DNA of 64,000 nt from Oceanitalea stevensii (GTDB taxonomy: Bacteria; Actinomycetota; Actinomycetes; Actinomycetales; Actinomycetaceae), in contig NZ_JACSPO010000005.1 of the NCBI RefSeq assembly GCF_014837105.1, forward strand, positions 1-64,000, read 5' to 3'. A program made the translations under genes and the position numbers. How positions within the stretch are numbered: the first letter of the stretch is position 1; each line of letters begins with the position of its first letter. Positions 55,054-63,944 of the stretch are shown one piece after another. Under the pieces are notes generated by a model that made no database searches, had not been told where the DNA came from, and saw only the letters and a program-made list of their open reading frames with translations.

Positions 55054-55893
55054 TCAGGCTCCTTCCATGTCGTGAGCGGCCTGGGGCAGCAGGGTGCGGA
55101 TCGACTCGGGCTGGTTGCTCAGGACGACGACGTCGACGCGCCGGTTGAGGTCGAGGGCGTCGGGGCCCTCGGCGGCCGGGTAGGCGTCGCCGTAGCCGAT
55201 GGCCCGCACCCGGGTGGGGGCGATCCCCTCGTGCTCGACCATGCGCCGCAGCACCTTGGTCGCCCGGTCCGCGGAGAGCTCCCAGTTCGTGTCGTAGGGC
55301 TCGGTGTAGGGCAGCGGGTTCGCGTGCCCCTCGAGGAGGATGTCGTTGTCCAGGGGCCGGAGGGTCGCGGCGATGGTGTCGACGACCTCGAGCGAGGTCC
55401 GCGGCATGGCCGCGCTCGCCGGGGAGAAGAAGGTGTTCTCGCTGACGAGCCCGATGACGAGCCCGCGCTCGGTGATGGAGAAGCGGACCTCGTCCTCCAG
55501 GCCCTCCTTCTCGAGGTCGGTGCGGATGCTGTCGCGGACCGCGTCGAGGGCCTGGACCTCCTGCCGCGCCAGCTGCCCGGGGTCACCCGGCAGGGCGGAG
55601 AGTCCGGCCGCGTCGTCCACCGGCGACACGTCGACGGACGGGGAGTCGGCGCCGTCGAGCACGCCGTTCGAGCCGTCGACGACGGTGACGGCAGGTGTCG
55701 CGTCCCCGAAGCCGGCGGCGAGGGACTGGCGCAGCTCGCTGAACTTCTGCTGGTCGACCTGGCTGATGGCGAAGAGCACGATGAACAGGCACATCATGAC
55801 GGTGACCATGTCCATGTAGCTGACGGTCCAGCGCTCGGAGTTCTCCTCCTCTTCCTCCTCGTGTCCGCCGCGGCGGCGGCGCGCGGAGCTCAC
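55054..55893 (-). CDS. motB: Flagellar stator protein MotB
   Basis: A 279-residue stator subunit. RWTVSYMDMVTVMMCLFIVLFAISQVD contains the ion-carrying Asp28 in the single membrane helix. A C-terminal OmpA-like domain (about 155-265) binds peptidoglycan: LLEGHANPLPY, NWELSADRATKVLRRMVE, LDLNRRVDVVVL. A run of six glutamates precedes the helix. GTG 55893 overlaps the motA stop. Confidence 0.95.
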   Translation of the reverse strand: MSSARRRRGGHEEEEEENSERWTVSYMDMVTVMMCLFIVLFAISQVDQQKFSELRQSLAAGFGDATPAVTVVDGSNGVLDGADSPSVDVSPVDDAAGLSALPGDPGQLARQEVQALDAVRDSIRTDLEKEGLEDEVRFSITERGLVIGLVSENTFFSPASAAMPRTSLEVVDTIAATLRPLDNDILLEGHANPLPYTEPYDTNWELSADRATKVLRRMVEHEGIAPTRVRAIGYGDAYPAAEGPDALDLNRRVDVVVLSNQPESIRTLLPQAAHDMEGA

Positions 55894-56669
55894 GCCGCCT
55901 GCCCCGCGTCGTCGACCAGCTCGCCGGCCGGGACCATGCTGCGCAGACGCTCGCCGACGGTGCGCGGGTTGGCGCCCGCCTGGAGGGCGAGGAGCCCCTC
56001 GAGGCTGATCTCCATCTGCGCGCACTCGAGGTCGGAGATGCGCTTGAGGCGGCTGCCGATGGGCAGGAAGACGAGGTTCGCCGAGAGGATGCCCCACAGC
56101 GTGGCGACGAAGGCCGCGGCGATCATCGGGCCGAGGGTGCTGGGGTCGGAGAGGTTCTCGAGCACGTGGACGAGCGAGATGACCGTGCCGATGATCCCGA
56201 TCGTCGGGGCGTAGCCGCCCAGCGCGTTGAAGAAGCCCGAGGCGACGCGGTCCTGCGCACGCTTGGTGTCGATGCGGTCCTCGAGCATCGTGCGCAGGTC
56301 CTCGGGGTCGGCGCCGTCGATGGCGGCCATGAGCCCGTCGCGGAGGAACTCGTCCTCGACGTCCTGCGCCGCGTCCTCCAGGGCCAGCAGGCCCTCCCGG
56401 CGCGCCCGGTCGGACAGGGCGACGACGGCGGCGATGGTGGCGCCGCGCTTGGGGGCCTTGGCGGTGAAGGCCTTGGGCAGCGTCTTGAAGGCGTGGATCG
56501 CGTCCCGCAGCGCGCCGCCGGCGATCCCGGCGCCGAGGCTGCCGATGAACACGATCGCGAGCGGGCCGGGCAGCAGGATGGCCGAGAGGTGGACCCCCTC
56601 GGCGGTCATGAGGAAGAAGACGCCACCGAACGCGATGGCGAGCCCGATGAGAGTTGCCGGATCCATCAT
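55890..56669 (-). CDS. motA: Flagellar stator protein MotA
   Basis: A 259-residue proton-channel subunit with four helices. LIGLAIAFGGVFFLM and GPLAIVFIGSLGAG begin it; the conserved prolines lie in GGYAPTIGIIGTVISLVHVLENLSDPSTLGPMIAAAFVATLWGI. Two ATG codons (56669, 56666) stand side by side at the flbD stop; the first is used here. Lys/Arg charges in the cytoplasmic loop contact FliG. Confidence 0.95.
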   Translation of the reverse strand: MMDPATLIGLAIAFGGVFFLMTAEGVHLSAILLPGPLAIVFIGSLGAGIAGGALRDAIHAFKTLPKAFTAKAPKRGATIAAVVALSDRARREGLLALEDAAQDVEDEFLRDGLMAAIDGADPEDLRTMLEDRIDTKRAQDRVASGFFNALGGYAPTIGIIGTVISLVHVLENLSDPSTLGPMIAAAFVATLWGILSANLVFLPIGSRLKRISDLECAQMEISLEGLLALQAGANPRTVGERLRSMVPAGELVDDAGQAA

Positions 56670-56935
56670 TCCCCCTGGGGTCGAGTCGGCAGGGGAACCA
56701 CGGGGCGCAGCTCGGGGCGGCCCACGGGGGGCTCCTCGGGCGGCTGCAGCGCGCGGGAGATGACTCCCGCGCGGTACTCCTGGACCATCGCGACGACGTC
56801 AGGCATCGTCTCGGCGACGAGGTAGCGCGTGCCGTCCATGAGCACGAGGATCGTGTCGGGAGTGCACTCGATCCGTTCGATGAGATCAGGGTTGATCGCG
56901 AACGGTTGTCCGGTCAGACGGGTCACGGTGATCAC
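56666..56935 (-). CDS. flbD: Flagellar protein FlbD/SwrD
   Basis: An 89-residue protein; the first 60 residues (VITVTRLTGQPFAINPDLIERIECTPDTILVLMDGTRYLV) are the FlbD/SwrD family, which in Bacillus increases stator power. A Pro-rich tail follows. GTG 56935 has GGATGG upstream. It is the first gene of the flbD-motAB-fliL...csrA operon. Confidence 0.92.
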   Translation of the reverse strand: MITVTRLTGQPFAINPDLIERIECTPDTILVLMDGTRYLVAETMPDVVAMVQEYRAGVISRALQPPEEPPVGRPELRPVVPLPTRPQGE

Positions 56936-56970
56936 GGGTCGGTTCCATCCTGGTTGCTTCGGGCCCTTCC

Positions 56971-57016
56971 ATGAGCCCTGCACACTGCCTATCGGCCGCC
57001 GGGCCCGGACCTTGAG
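56971..57016 (-). promoter_or_regulatory. FliA-type promoter of the flbD operon
   Basis: CTCA (57016-57013, in the loop of the flgE terminator), 17 bp, CCGATAGG (56995-56988). Two bases later is a weaker stem-loop, GTGTGC-AGG-GCTCAT (56985-56971), with a mismatch and a G-U pair. The rest of the 101-bp gap holds the terminator and ribosome site. Confidence 0.6.
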
Positions 57017-57028
57017 GGGTCCGGGCCC
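57001..57028 (-). terminator. Hairpin behind flgE
   Basis: Eleven-bp perfect arms GGGCCCGGACC/GGTCCGGGCCC with a 6-base loop, 8 bp behind the flgE stop. It ends the fliF-flgE operon; the loop holds the next -35 element. Confidence 0.8.
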
Positions 57029-57036
57029 GCCGGGCG

Positions 57037-58239
57037 TCAGCGCTTGAGGTTGACGAGCTCCTGGAGGAGCTCGTCGGAGGTGGTGATGATGCGGGAGCCG
57101 GCCTGGAAGCCGCGCTGGGCGATGATGAGGTTGGTGAACTCCTGGGAGAGGTCGACGTTCGACATCTCCAGCGCGCCGCCGGTCAGCGCCCCGCGGCCAC
57201 CCTGACCGGCGGCCCCCACGGTGACGTCCCCGGAGTTGACGCTTGCCCGGAGCATCGAGCCGCCGACCTTCTCCAGGCCCTCGGCGTTGGCGAAGCTGCC
57301 CACGGCGACCATGCCCACGGCCCGCTTGAGGCCGTTGGAGAAGGAGCCCATGAGGGTGCCGTCGGCGTTCATCGAGAAGGACTGCAGGACGCCGGCGCCC
57401 TGACCGTCCTGGCTCGCCGCCTCGACCGTGGTGAGGGAGGCGAAGCCGGTGAGGCCGCTCATGTCGAGGTCGATGGGCGCGCCGGCGACGGTCACGCGCG
57501 GGACCGTGACGTTCTGCAGGCCGCCGCGGGCGTCGAAGGCGATGGTGCCGGCGCCGAGCTGGGTGTCGCCGTCGAGGACCTGCACGTCCCACGTCGCGCC
57601 GGGCGTGGTGGAGCGCAGCGTGTAGCGCACGTCCAGGGAGGTGGCGGTGCCGTCGGCGGCGTGGACGTCGATGCTGCGCAGCAGGCTCGTGCCGGTCTCC
57701 GCGTCGGAGGGCAGGTTGCCGGCGAAGGTGACGGTGCTCGTCGCACGGGCGCCCATCGTCGTCGACACGGGCAGCGAGAGGTTGGTGAGCGGTCCGTTGG
57801 CGTTGACGACGCCGTCGGCGTCCGCCGCCCAGCCCATGACCTGGGCGCCGGAGGAGGTGACGAGCCGGCCCAGGCCGTCGAGGGTGAAGGCGCCGGCGCG
57901 GGTGTAGAGCTGCTCGCCGCCGGAGCTGACGACGAAGAAGCCGTCGCCGTCGATCATCATGTCGAGGCTGCGGCCGGTCTGCTGCGCGGCGCCGGGCGTG
58001 AAGTTCGTGCTGATGCCGGCCACGCGCACGCCGAGGCCGACCTGCGCCGGGTTGGTGCCACCGTTGCCGGCCTGCGGGGCGCCGGGCGCGGTGAGCATCT
58101 GGGACAGCGTGTCCTCGAAGCGCGTCTGGGAGGCCTTGAAGCCCGTGGTGTTGGCGTTGGCGATGTTGTTGCCGGTGACGTCGAGCATCGTCTGGTGCGA
58201 GCGGAGGCTGGAGATGCCGGAGAAGAGAGAGCGAAGCAT
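57037..58239 (-). CDS. flgE: Flagellar hook protein FlgE
   Basis: A 400-residue hook subunit exported by the flagellar type III system. The N-terminus MLRSLFSGISSLRSHQTMLDVTGNNIANANTTGFK and the C-terminus NVDLSQEFTNLIIAQRGFQAGSRIITTSDELLQELVNL are the conserved coiled ends of hook/rod proteins, with a variable outer domain between. Length and the flgD neighbour favour FlgE over FlgF/G. Confidence 0.93.
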   Translation of the reverse strand: MLRSLFSGISSLRSHQTMLDVTGNNIANANTTGFKASQTRFEDTLSQMLTAPGAPQAGNGGTNPAQVGLGVRVAGISTNFTPGAAQQTGRSLDMMIDGDGFFVVSSGGEQLYTRAGAFTLDGLGRLVTSSGAQVMGWAADADGVVNANGPLTNLSLPVSTTMGARATSTVTFAGNLPSDAETGTSLLRSIDVHAADGTATSLDVRYTLRSTTPGATWDVQVLDGDTQLGAGTIAFDARGGLQNVTVPRVTVAGAPIDLDMSGLTGFASLTTVEAASQDGQGAGVLQSFSMNADGTLMGSFSNGLKRAVGMVAVGSFANAEGLEKVGGSMLRASVNSGDVTVGAAGQGGRGALTGGALEMSNVDLSQEFTNLIIAQRGFQAGSRIITTSDELLQELVNLKR

Positions 58240-58257
58240 GGTCGGGTGTCCTTCGGG

Positions 58258-58722
58258 TCAGGCGGCGGGGTCGGTGGGGGTCCCGCCGGCGGGCGGGGTG
58301 GCGGACGGCAGGGCACCGACCGTGGCGAGCAGGTTCATCGGGACGACGGCGTCGCCGACGACGGCGCCCGGGGGCGTGACGGAGAAGTCGACGGCGCTGA
58401 CGACGCCGCTGTGGCGCACACCGTCACCGTCGAGGTAGCTGACCTCCTTGCCGACGAGCTCGGTCGCCGAGCTGCGCATCTGCAGGTGGAAGGCCTCCTG
58501 CGTGAGCGTGGTGAGCTCGGTGAGCTGCTCCATCGTCGACAGCTGGGTCGTCTGGGCCATGAGCTCGCTCGTCGAGAGCGGCTCGGAGGGGTCCTGGTAG
58601 CGCAGGGAGGTGACGAGCAGCTGGAGGAAGTCGTCCTTCTTGAGGCCGCTCGCCGGCGGCGCGGACGCGGCCTGGCTGGTGGGGGTCGGGGTGTAGCCCG
58701 CGGAGACGGGGTCGATGGGCAT
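58258..58722 (-). CDS. flgD: Flagellar hook assembly protein FlgD
   Basis: A 154-residue hook-capping protein. DDFLQLLVTSLRYQDPSEPLSTSELMAQTTQLSTMEQL is the FlgD signature. The C-terminal part is short (no FlgD Ig-like domain of usual size), as in many Gram-positive bacteria. It lies 18 bp before flgE. Confidence 0.93.
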   Translation of the reverse strand: MPIDPVSAGYTPTPTSQAASAPPASGLKKDDFLQLLVTSLRYQDPSEPLSTSELMAQTTQLSTMEQLTELTTLTQEAFHLQMRSSATELVGKEVSYLDGDGVRHSGVVSAVDFSVTPPGAVVGDAVVPMNLLATVGALPSATPPAGGTPTDPAA

Positions 58723-58733
58723 GGTCGTGCTCC

Positions 58734-59939
58734 TTAGGCGAGGAGGTCCAGGCCGCCGTGGCGGACGGGCGTGGTCGGGGTGGGTGCCGGAGCAGCCGTG
58801 GTGGCGGGACGCTCGCCGTCCCGCGCGGGGGCGGGCCTCTCGGCGGGGCCGCGCTCCTGGCTCTCGGAGCCGAGGTCGAGGTCGGCGCGCAGGCCGGTGG
58901 CGGCCAGCTCGCGGCGCAGGTCGCTGAGAGCGCCCCGCAGCGCGTCCTTGGCCGCGTCGGTCATGCCGTGCAGCTCGATGCGCACGCCGTCGGCGCCGAT
59001 GTGGGCGGAGACCCGGACGGGGCCGAGGTCCTCCGGGTCGACGCGCACGTGGAGGACGTGGTGGCCCTCGGGGGCGGTGCGCAGACGGGACAGGGCGGAG
59101 GCCAGCTGCGTGCCGAGCGGCTGCTGCGGCGGGGCCGCGGGGGCGGGCGCGGCGGGCTGCTCGGCGCGGGCGGCGCCGTCCGTGCGCGCCGGCTGGTCCA
59201 CGCGGACGGTGCCCTCGACGGCCAGCGTGGGGCTCTCGGGCGCCGTGCGGGCCTGGTCGGTGGCCACGGGCGCCGCGACGACGGCGGGCACCGCAGCCGG
59301 TGCCGGTGCCGGGGCGGTGCCGGCGGGCTCGGCGGGCGCGGTGACGACGGCGGGAGCGCCGGGGGCCACCTGCGCCGGATGCGAGGTGGGCTCGGGGTCC
59401 GTCACGGGTGCGGGGGCCACGGGTGCGGAGGTCACGGGAGCGTCGACCTCGGCCTGCGGTCCGGCGGGGGCGGCGGCAGGAGCACCGGCCGCGACGGGCG
59501 CAGCGGGCGTCACGGGCGTCCCCGCAGCGGGCTCGGCAGCCTCGCCGGCGGTCGCCGGAGCGGCGGGCAGGTCCGCGGCCGCGACGGCCGCGTCCGTCAG
59601 GGCCGGGGCGACGGCCGGCACCGGTGCGGTCGTCGGCGCCGCACCGAGGACCGGTCCGGATGCGGGCTCGGTGCCCTGCTGCTGCTCCGTGCCGACGGGC
59701 CAGCCGGGGACGACCAGCAGCTCGAGCACGGGCGCAGCGGTGGCGTCACCCTCGGCGCTCTCCCCCCCGAGGGGCGCGGTGGGCCCGGCCTCGGGTGCGT
59801 CGGCACCCGCGGCGTCGCCGGTGACCGCTGCGAGGCTGGCGGCGAAGGCGTCGCCGCTGCCGCTTCCGCTGCGGCCGGCGGCGGGGCGGCCGGTGGCCGC
59901 GGGGGCCGCGGTGGGTGCGGTGGGGACGGCGATGCTCAT
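58734..59939 (-). CDS. fliK: Flagellar hook-length control protein FliK
   Basis: A 401-residue protein. Residues about 40-280 are low-complexity Ala/Pro/Thr sequence, fitting the extended ruler part; the C-terminal domain (about 285-365: HHVLHVRVDPEDLGPVRVSAHIGADGVRIELHG) is the Flg_hook domain that acts on FlhB. ATG 59939 overlaps the P60 gene stop by 1 bp. Confidence 0.92.
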   Translation of the reverse strand: MSIAVPTAPTAAPAATGRPAAGRSGSGSGDAFAASLAAVTGDAAGADAPEAGPTAPLGGESAEGDATAAPVLELLVVPGWPVGTEQQQGTEPASGPVLGAAPTTAPVPAVAPALTDAAVAAADLPAAPATAGEAAEPAAGTPVTPAAPVAAGAPAAAPAGPQAEVDAPVTSAPVAPAPVTDPEPTSHPAQVAPGAPAVVTAPAEPAGTAPAPAPAAVPAVVAAPVATDQARTAPESPTLAVEGTVRVDQPARTDGAARAEQPAAPAPAAPPQQPLGTQLASALSRLRTAPEGHHVLHVRVDPEDLGPVRVSAHIGADGVRIELHGMTDAAKDALRGALSDLRRELAATGLRADLDLGSESQERGPAERPAPARDGERPATTAAPAPTPTTPVRHGGLDLLA

Positions 59940-60559
59940 CAGGCCCCCGTCGGCAGGACGCGGCGGATGGTCGTGGGCGGCGTCGTCATCTCGGCGAGCT
60001 TGACCTTCTCCCCCGGGTAGGGGGCGTGGATCCACTTGTTGTCACCGGCGTAGATGCCGATGTGGCCGCCGCCGCGGGTGACGACGAGGTCACCGGGCCG
60101 GGCCTGGTCGATCGAGGGCACCTCGGTGCCGATCTTCATCTGGTCGCGGGCCACGCGAGGCACGTCCACGCCGAGGTCCTTCATCGCGAGCTGGACGAGC
60201 CCGGAGCAGTCCAGGCCGCCCTCGGACAGGCTCTCCCCGCCCCACACGTAGGGCACGCCGAGGTACTTCTTGGCCGACTCCACGAGGGCGTCACCGGTCC
60301 CGGGTGCGGCCGGGGTGGCGGCGTCGGCCGCGGCGGCGGGGGCCGCCGCCGTCGTCGTCGTCCCGCCGGTGAGGGCGGAGGCGACGGAGGAGGCAGCCGA
60401 GGAGGCGCCGGTGGCGGCCTCGCTGGTGAGCGCGGCGGCGAGCACGCCACCGAAGTCGGACACGGGCTGCGCGGTGGTGGTCGTGGGGACGGGCTGGCTG
60501 ACGGCGCTGATCGCGCCCTGCAGCTCGACCATCCGGGCCTGGACGGCGGCGATGCTCAT
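59939..60559 (-). CDS. NlpC/P60 peptidoglycan hydrolase in the flagellar operon
   Basis: A 206-residue protein with an Ala/Thr-rich N-terminal part (1-85) and a C-terminal NlpC/P60 domain (about 88-206). Catalytic Cys118 lies in GLDCSGLVQLAM, His166 in GGGHIGIYAG and a third polar residue near H178 (KWIHAP). It has no Sec signal, so it may leave through the flagellar export apparatus and open the wall for the rod or hook, the job of FlgJ elsewhere (inference). It overlaps fliJ by 4 bp and fliK by 1 bp. Confidence 0.85.
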   Translation of the reverse strand: MSIAAVQARMVELQGAISAVSQPVPTTTTAQPVSDFGGVLAAALTSEAATGASSAASSVASALTGGTTTTAAAPAAAADAATPAAPGTGDALVESAKKYLGVPYVWGGESLSEGGLDCSGLVQLAMKDLGVDVPRVARDQMKIGTEVPSIDQARPGDLVVTRGGGHIGIYAGDNKWIHAPYPGEKVKLAEMTTPPTTIRRVLPTGA

Positions 60560-60984
60560 CGGGCGGCCTCCCGCGAGCGCACGCGCTGGGAGGCGACCTC
60601 GTCGAGGGTGACCTGCTCGGCGTGGTTCGCCTCGGCCTGCTCGGCGAGGCGGTGACGGTCGGCGAGCTTGGCGATGGTCGTGCTGCGGCGGCGGGCCGTC
60701 GACCACGCCCCCTGCGCGGCCTGCTCGTCGGCCTGGGCGAGCTCGGCCACCGTGGCGGCCTCGACGGCCGACGCGCTGGCCGCGGCCCGGGCGGCGACGG
60801 CCGCCTGCCAGCTGAGGACGTCCACCTGGGTGGGCAGCCTCGCGCTGTCGAGAGCGGCGAGGGCCTGCGCGGTGCGGGAGTCGGCGGTGCGCCGGAACTC
60901 CCGGCGCTGCACGAGGGCGGCCGTGGCGCGGTCCTCCTCCATCTGGCGCAGCCGTGCCACGCTCTGCAGCCGGAACGGCTTCAT
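60556..60984 (-). CDS. fliJ: Flagellar export protein FliJ
   Basis: A 142-residue, largely coiled-coil protein (MKPFRLQSVARLRQMEEDRATAAL...; long Ala/Arg/Glu helices), typical of FliJ, which links FliI ATPase to FlhA. Low sequence conservation, but its place behind fliI is decisive. GTG 60987 directly before the ATG is an alternative start. Confidence 0.88.
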   Translation of the reverse strand: MKPFRLQSVARLRQMEEDRATAALVQRREFRRTADSRTAQALAALDSARLPTQVDVLSWQAAVAARAAASASAVEAATVAELAQADEQAAQGAWSTARRRSTTIAKLADRHRLAEQAEANHAEQVTLDEVASQRVRSREAAR

Positions 60985-62324
60985 CACATCACTCCCATTC
61001 CCGCGACGAGCGCGCTCAGGTGGGCCCAGGACTGCTCCGCGCCGACCGTCTCGGCGACGTCCTGGCGGAGGAAGGCGTCGATCGCGTCGGCGTGTGCGAC
61101 GGCCGCGTCGACCCTGGGGTTGGAGCCGGCGACGTAGGCGCCGACATCGATGAGGTCCTGCGCCTGGCGGCGGGCCGCCAGCACGGAGCGCAGGGTGGTG
61201 GCCGCGGCCCGCTGCTCCGCCGTCGTCACCCGGGAGGCGACGCGCGAGATGGAGGCGATGGCGTCCACGCTGGGGAAGTGGCCGGTGACGGCGAGCTTGC
61301 GGTCCAGGACGACGTGCCCGTCGAGGATGGACCGGGCCGCGTCGGCGATCGGCTCGTTGTGGTCGTCGCCGTCGACGAGGACGGTGTAGATGCCCGTGAC
61401 GGAGCCGGTCGAGCCGGTCCCCGCCCGCTCGAGGAGCTGGGCGAGCATCGAGAAGGTGGACGGCGGGTAGCCGCGGGTGGCGGGCGGCTCGCCGACCGAG
61501 AGGCCGATCTCGCGCTGGGCCATGGCCGCGCGGGTGAGGGAGTCCATCATGAGGACGACGTCGGTGCCCTGGTCACGGAAGTACTCGGCGACGCGGGTGG
61601 CGGTGAACGCGGCCCGCAGGCGGACCACCGGCGGCTCGTCGGAGGTGGCGACGATGACGACGGAACGGGCCAGCCCCTCGGGACCGAGGTCGTCCTCGAG
61701 GAACTCGCGCACCTCGCGGCCGCGCTCACCGACGAGGCCGATGACGTTGACGGTCGCGTCGGTGCCGCGGGCGATCATCGACAGGAGGGAGGACTTGCCG
61801 ACGCCGGAGCCGGCGAACAGGCCCAGCCGCTGGCCGCGGCCGGCGGTGACGAGGGTGTCGAGGACACGCACGCCGAGGGACAGCGGCTGGTCGACGCGGG
61901 CGCGCTCCAGCGCGGAGGGTGCCTGCGCGGTGACGGGCACGGAGTCCTCGACGCGCAGCGGGCCCTTGCCGTCGATGGGCCGGCCGAGGCCGTCGAGCAC
62001 GCGCCCGAGCAGCCCCTGGCCCACACCGATGGTGAGCGGGTGGCCGGTGGAGCGGGCGGGGGCGCCGATGCGCAGCCCGTCGACCGGTCCGAGCGGCATG
62101 CAGCGGCTGGAGTCGCGCCCCAGGCCGACGACCTCCGCGCCCACGGTCCAGCCACCGGCGTCGATGTCGACGAGGTCGCCGACCGCGAGGGGCAGGCCGG
62201 TCACCTCGACGGTGAGCCCGACGACGGAGCGGACCACGCCGACCCGCTGGGGCCGGGCGACGGTGAGGGCGCGCTGCCAGCGTCCGGTGGGCCGGGCGGT
62301 GGGCGCCGCGAGCTGGACGGTCAC
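60984..62324 (-). CDS. fliI: Flagellum-specific ATPase FliI
   Basis: A 446-residue ATPase of the F1-beta type that energises unfolding and export. Walker A is GSGVGKSS (172-179); TDVVLMMDSLTRAAMAQREIGLSVGEPPATRGYPPSTFSML carries Walker B and the family signature. GTG 62324 overlaps the fliH stop. Confidence 0.96.
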   Translation of the reverse strand: MTVQLAAPTARPTGRWQRALTVARPQRVGVVRSVVGLTVEVTGLPLAVGDLVDIDAGGWTVGAEVVGLGRDSSRCMPLGPVDGLRIGAPARSTGHPLTIGVGQGLLGRVLDGLGRPIDGKGPLRVEDSVPVTAQAPSALERARVDQPLSLGVRVLDTLVTAGRGQRLGLFAGSGVGKSSLLSMIARGTDATVNVIGLVGERGREVREFLEDDLGPEGLARSVVIVATSDEPPVVRLRAAFTATRVAEYFRDQGTDVVLMMDSLTRAAMAQREIGLSVGEPPATRGYPPSTFSMLAQLLERAGTGSTGSVTGIYTVLVDGDDHNEPIADAARSILDGHVVLDRKLAVTGHFPSVDAIASISRVASRVTTAEQRAAATTLRSVLAARRQAQDLIDVGAYVAGSNPRVDAAVAHADAIDAFLRQDVAETVGAEQSWAHLSALVAGMGVM

Positions 62325-62947
62325 TCGGTGACCCCCAGGGCCTCGCGGACCCGGGAGAGGGCGGCGTCGACGCGCGCGTCGAGGTACCCCTCCTCGAGCT
62401 CGCTCACCGCGTCACCGCGCCCGAGGGTGGGGTCCGCGACGAGCTCGACGCGGTCGGGGACGTGGAGCTCGGCCGGGAGCGAGCCGAGGGTCGCGGTGAG
62501 GTGGGCGAGGTCCGCGGGGTTGAGCCGGATGCTGACCAGGCCCTCGTCGCGCACGGACAGCGCGCGGCGCAGGGCGGACCGCGCGGACGCGTCGCCGTCG
62601 CGCAGCTCGGCGCCCAGCACGGTCTCGGCGAGGTCGACGGCCGCGCGGGTCAGCGCGTCCTGCGCCTCGGTGAGGACAGGCGCGGAGCGCCGGCGGGCGG
62701 CGTCGGCGGCACGGGCCAGCGCGTTGAGCGCCTCCTGTGCCGCGGTCGCGGCCTGCTGGGCGCGGGCGGCCAGCTCCTCCGCGGCACGGCGGCGCTGGTC
62801 CTCGGCGTCCTGGGCGGCGGCCCGGGTCCCGGCGGACCAGCCGGCGGTGTACCCGCTGGAGTAGCCGGCCGCCACGGACGCCGCCTCGGGGCGGGAGGCG
62901 TGGAGGGGGGTGAACACGGGACCCGTGTGGGTGGCCTCAAGAGACAT
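62321..62947 (-). CDS. fliH: Flagellar assembly protein FliH
   Basis: A 208-residue protein with a Gly/Ala-spaced N-terminal segment (AAGYSSGYTAGWSAGTRAAA), a coiled middle (about 45-95) and a C-terminal V-ATPase-E-like domain (LAETVLGAEL...VSIRLNPADL). It regulates FliI. ATG 62947 overlaps fliG by 11 bp. Confidence 0.92.
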   Translation of the reverse strand: MSLEATHTGPVFTPLHASRPEAASVAAGYSSGYTAGWSAGTRAAAQDAEDQRRRAAEELAARAQQAATAAQEALNALARAADAARRRSAPVLTEAQDALTRAAVDLAETVLGAELRDGDASARSALRRALSVRDEGLVSIRLNPADLAHLTATLGSLPAELHVPDRVELVADPTLGRGDAVSELEEGYLDARVDAALSRVREALGVTE

Positions 62948-63944
62948 ACTCGTCCTCCCCGTCCCGGCGCACGACGATCTGGCCGGACTCCTCGAGCGCG
63001 CGGATGACCTTGACGATGGCGCCGCGGGCGTCGTGGACCTCCGAGAGGCGCACCGCACCGGCGATCTCCATCTCGTCGACGAGGTCGAGGCGGGCGCGCT
63101 CGGACAGGTTGCGCTTGATCTTCTCGGTGAGCTCCGGGGACGTGCCCTTGAGCGCGAGGGCGAGACCGCTCGTGTCGGTCTGGCGCAGGACGAGCTGGAC
63201 GGCGCGGTCGTCGAGGTGGATGACGTCCTCGAAGGTGAACATGAGGCTGCGCACCTGCTCGGCGAGGGCCTCGTCGCGCTGGCCGAGCTCCTCGAGGATC
63301 TGCTTCTCGGTGCTCGGGTCGGCGCGGTTGAGGATCTCGACGAGGGGCTGGATGCCGCCCACCGCCGTCGTCGTCTCACCGGCGGTGAGGACGTGGCCGG
63401 CGCGCCGCTGGAGGCTGTCGGCGATGGTCGACACGGCCTCCGGGCTGGCCTGCTCCATCGTGCCGATGCGCATGGCGACGTCGGCACGCTCCGCGGGCGG
63501 GAGCCCGGCCATGATGGCCGAGGCGCGCTCGGGGCGCAGGTGGGCGAGGACCACGGCCATCGTCTGGGGGTGCTCCCCGTTGATGAGCGACAGGACCTGA
63601 CGGGCCTCGGCCTGCTGGAGGAAGTCGAAGGGCTGCCCGGCGAGCAGGGTGGTGAGCCGCCCCATGACGAGGCTGGCGCGCTCGACGCCGAGGGAGTCCT
63701 CGAGGAGCCGCTGGGCGTACTCGAGGCCACCGTGACCGGCGACGGGAGCGCCGCCGTTGGCCTGGTCGTAGAACTCGACGAGGACCTGGTCGGCGATGGC
63801 GGTGGGCACCGTCTCCATGCGGGCGATCTCGGCGGAGATCTCCTCGACCTCCTGCTCGTCGAGGAGGGCGAGCACCTTGGTGGCGCGCTCGTGGCCGAGC
63901 TGGAGGAGCACGACGGCGGCCTTCTGGGGGCTGGTGAGGTTCAC
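62937..63944 (-). CDS. fliG: Flagellar motor switch protein FliG
   Basis: A 335-residue rotor protein. N-terminal LTSPQKAAVVLLQLGHERATKVL, middle EHPQTMAVVLAHLRPERASAIMAGLP and C-terminal FTFEDVIHLDDRAVQLVLRQTD with charged residues for torque are all present. GTG 63944 overlaps the fliF stop (GTGA); ATG 63962 lies inside fliF and is less likely. Confidence 0.96.
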   Translation of the reverse strand: MNLTSPQKAAVVLLQLGHERATKVLALLDEQEVEEISAEIARMETVPTAIADQVLVEFYDQANGGAPVAGHGGLEYAQRLLEDSLGVERASLVMGRLTTLLAGQPFDFLQQAEARQVLSLINGEHPQTMAVVLAHLRPERASAIMAGLPPAERADVAMRIGTMEQASPEAVSTIADSLQRRAGHVLTAGETTTAVGGIQPLVEILNRADPSTEKQILEELGQRDEALAEQVRSLMFTFEDVIHLDDRAVQLVLRQTDTSGLALALKGTSPELTEKIKRNLSERARLDLVDEMEIAGAVRLSEVHDARGAIVKVIRALEESGQIVVRRDGEDEYVS

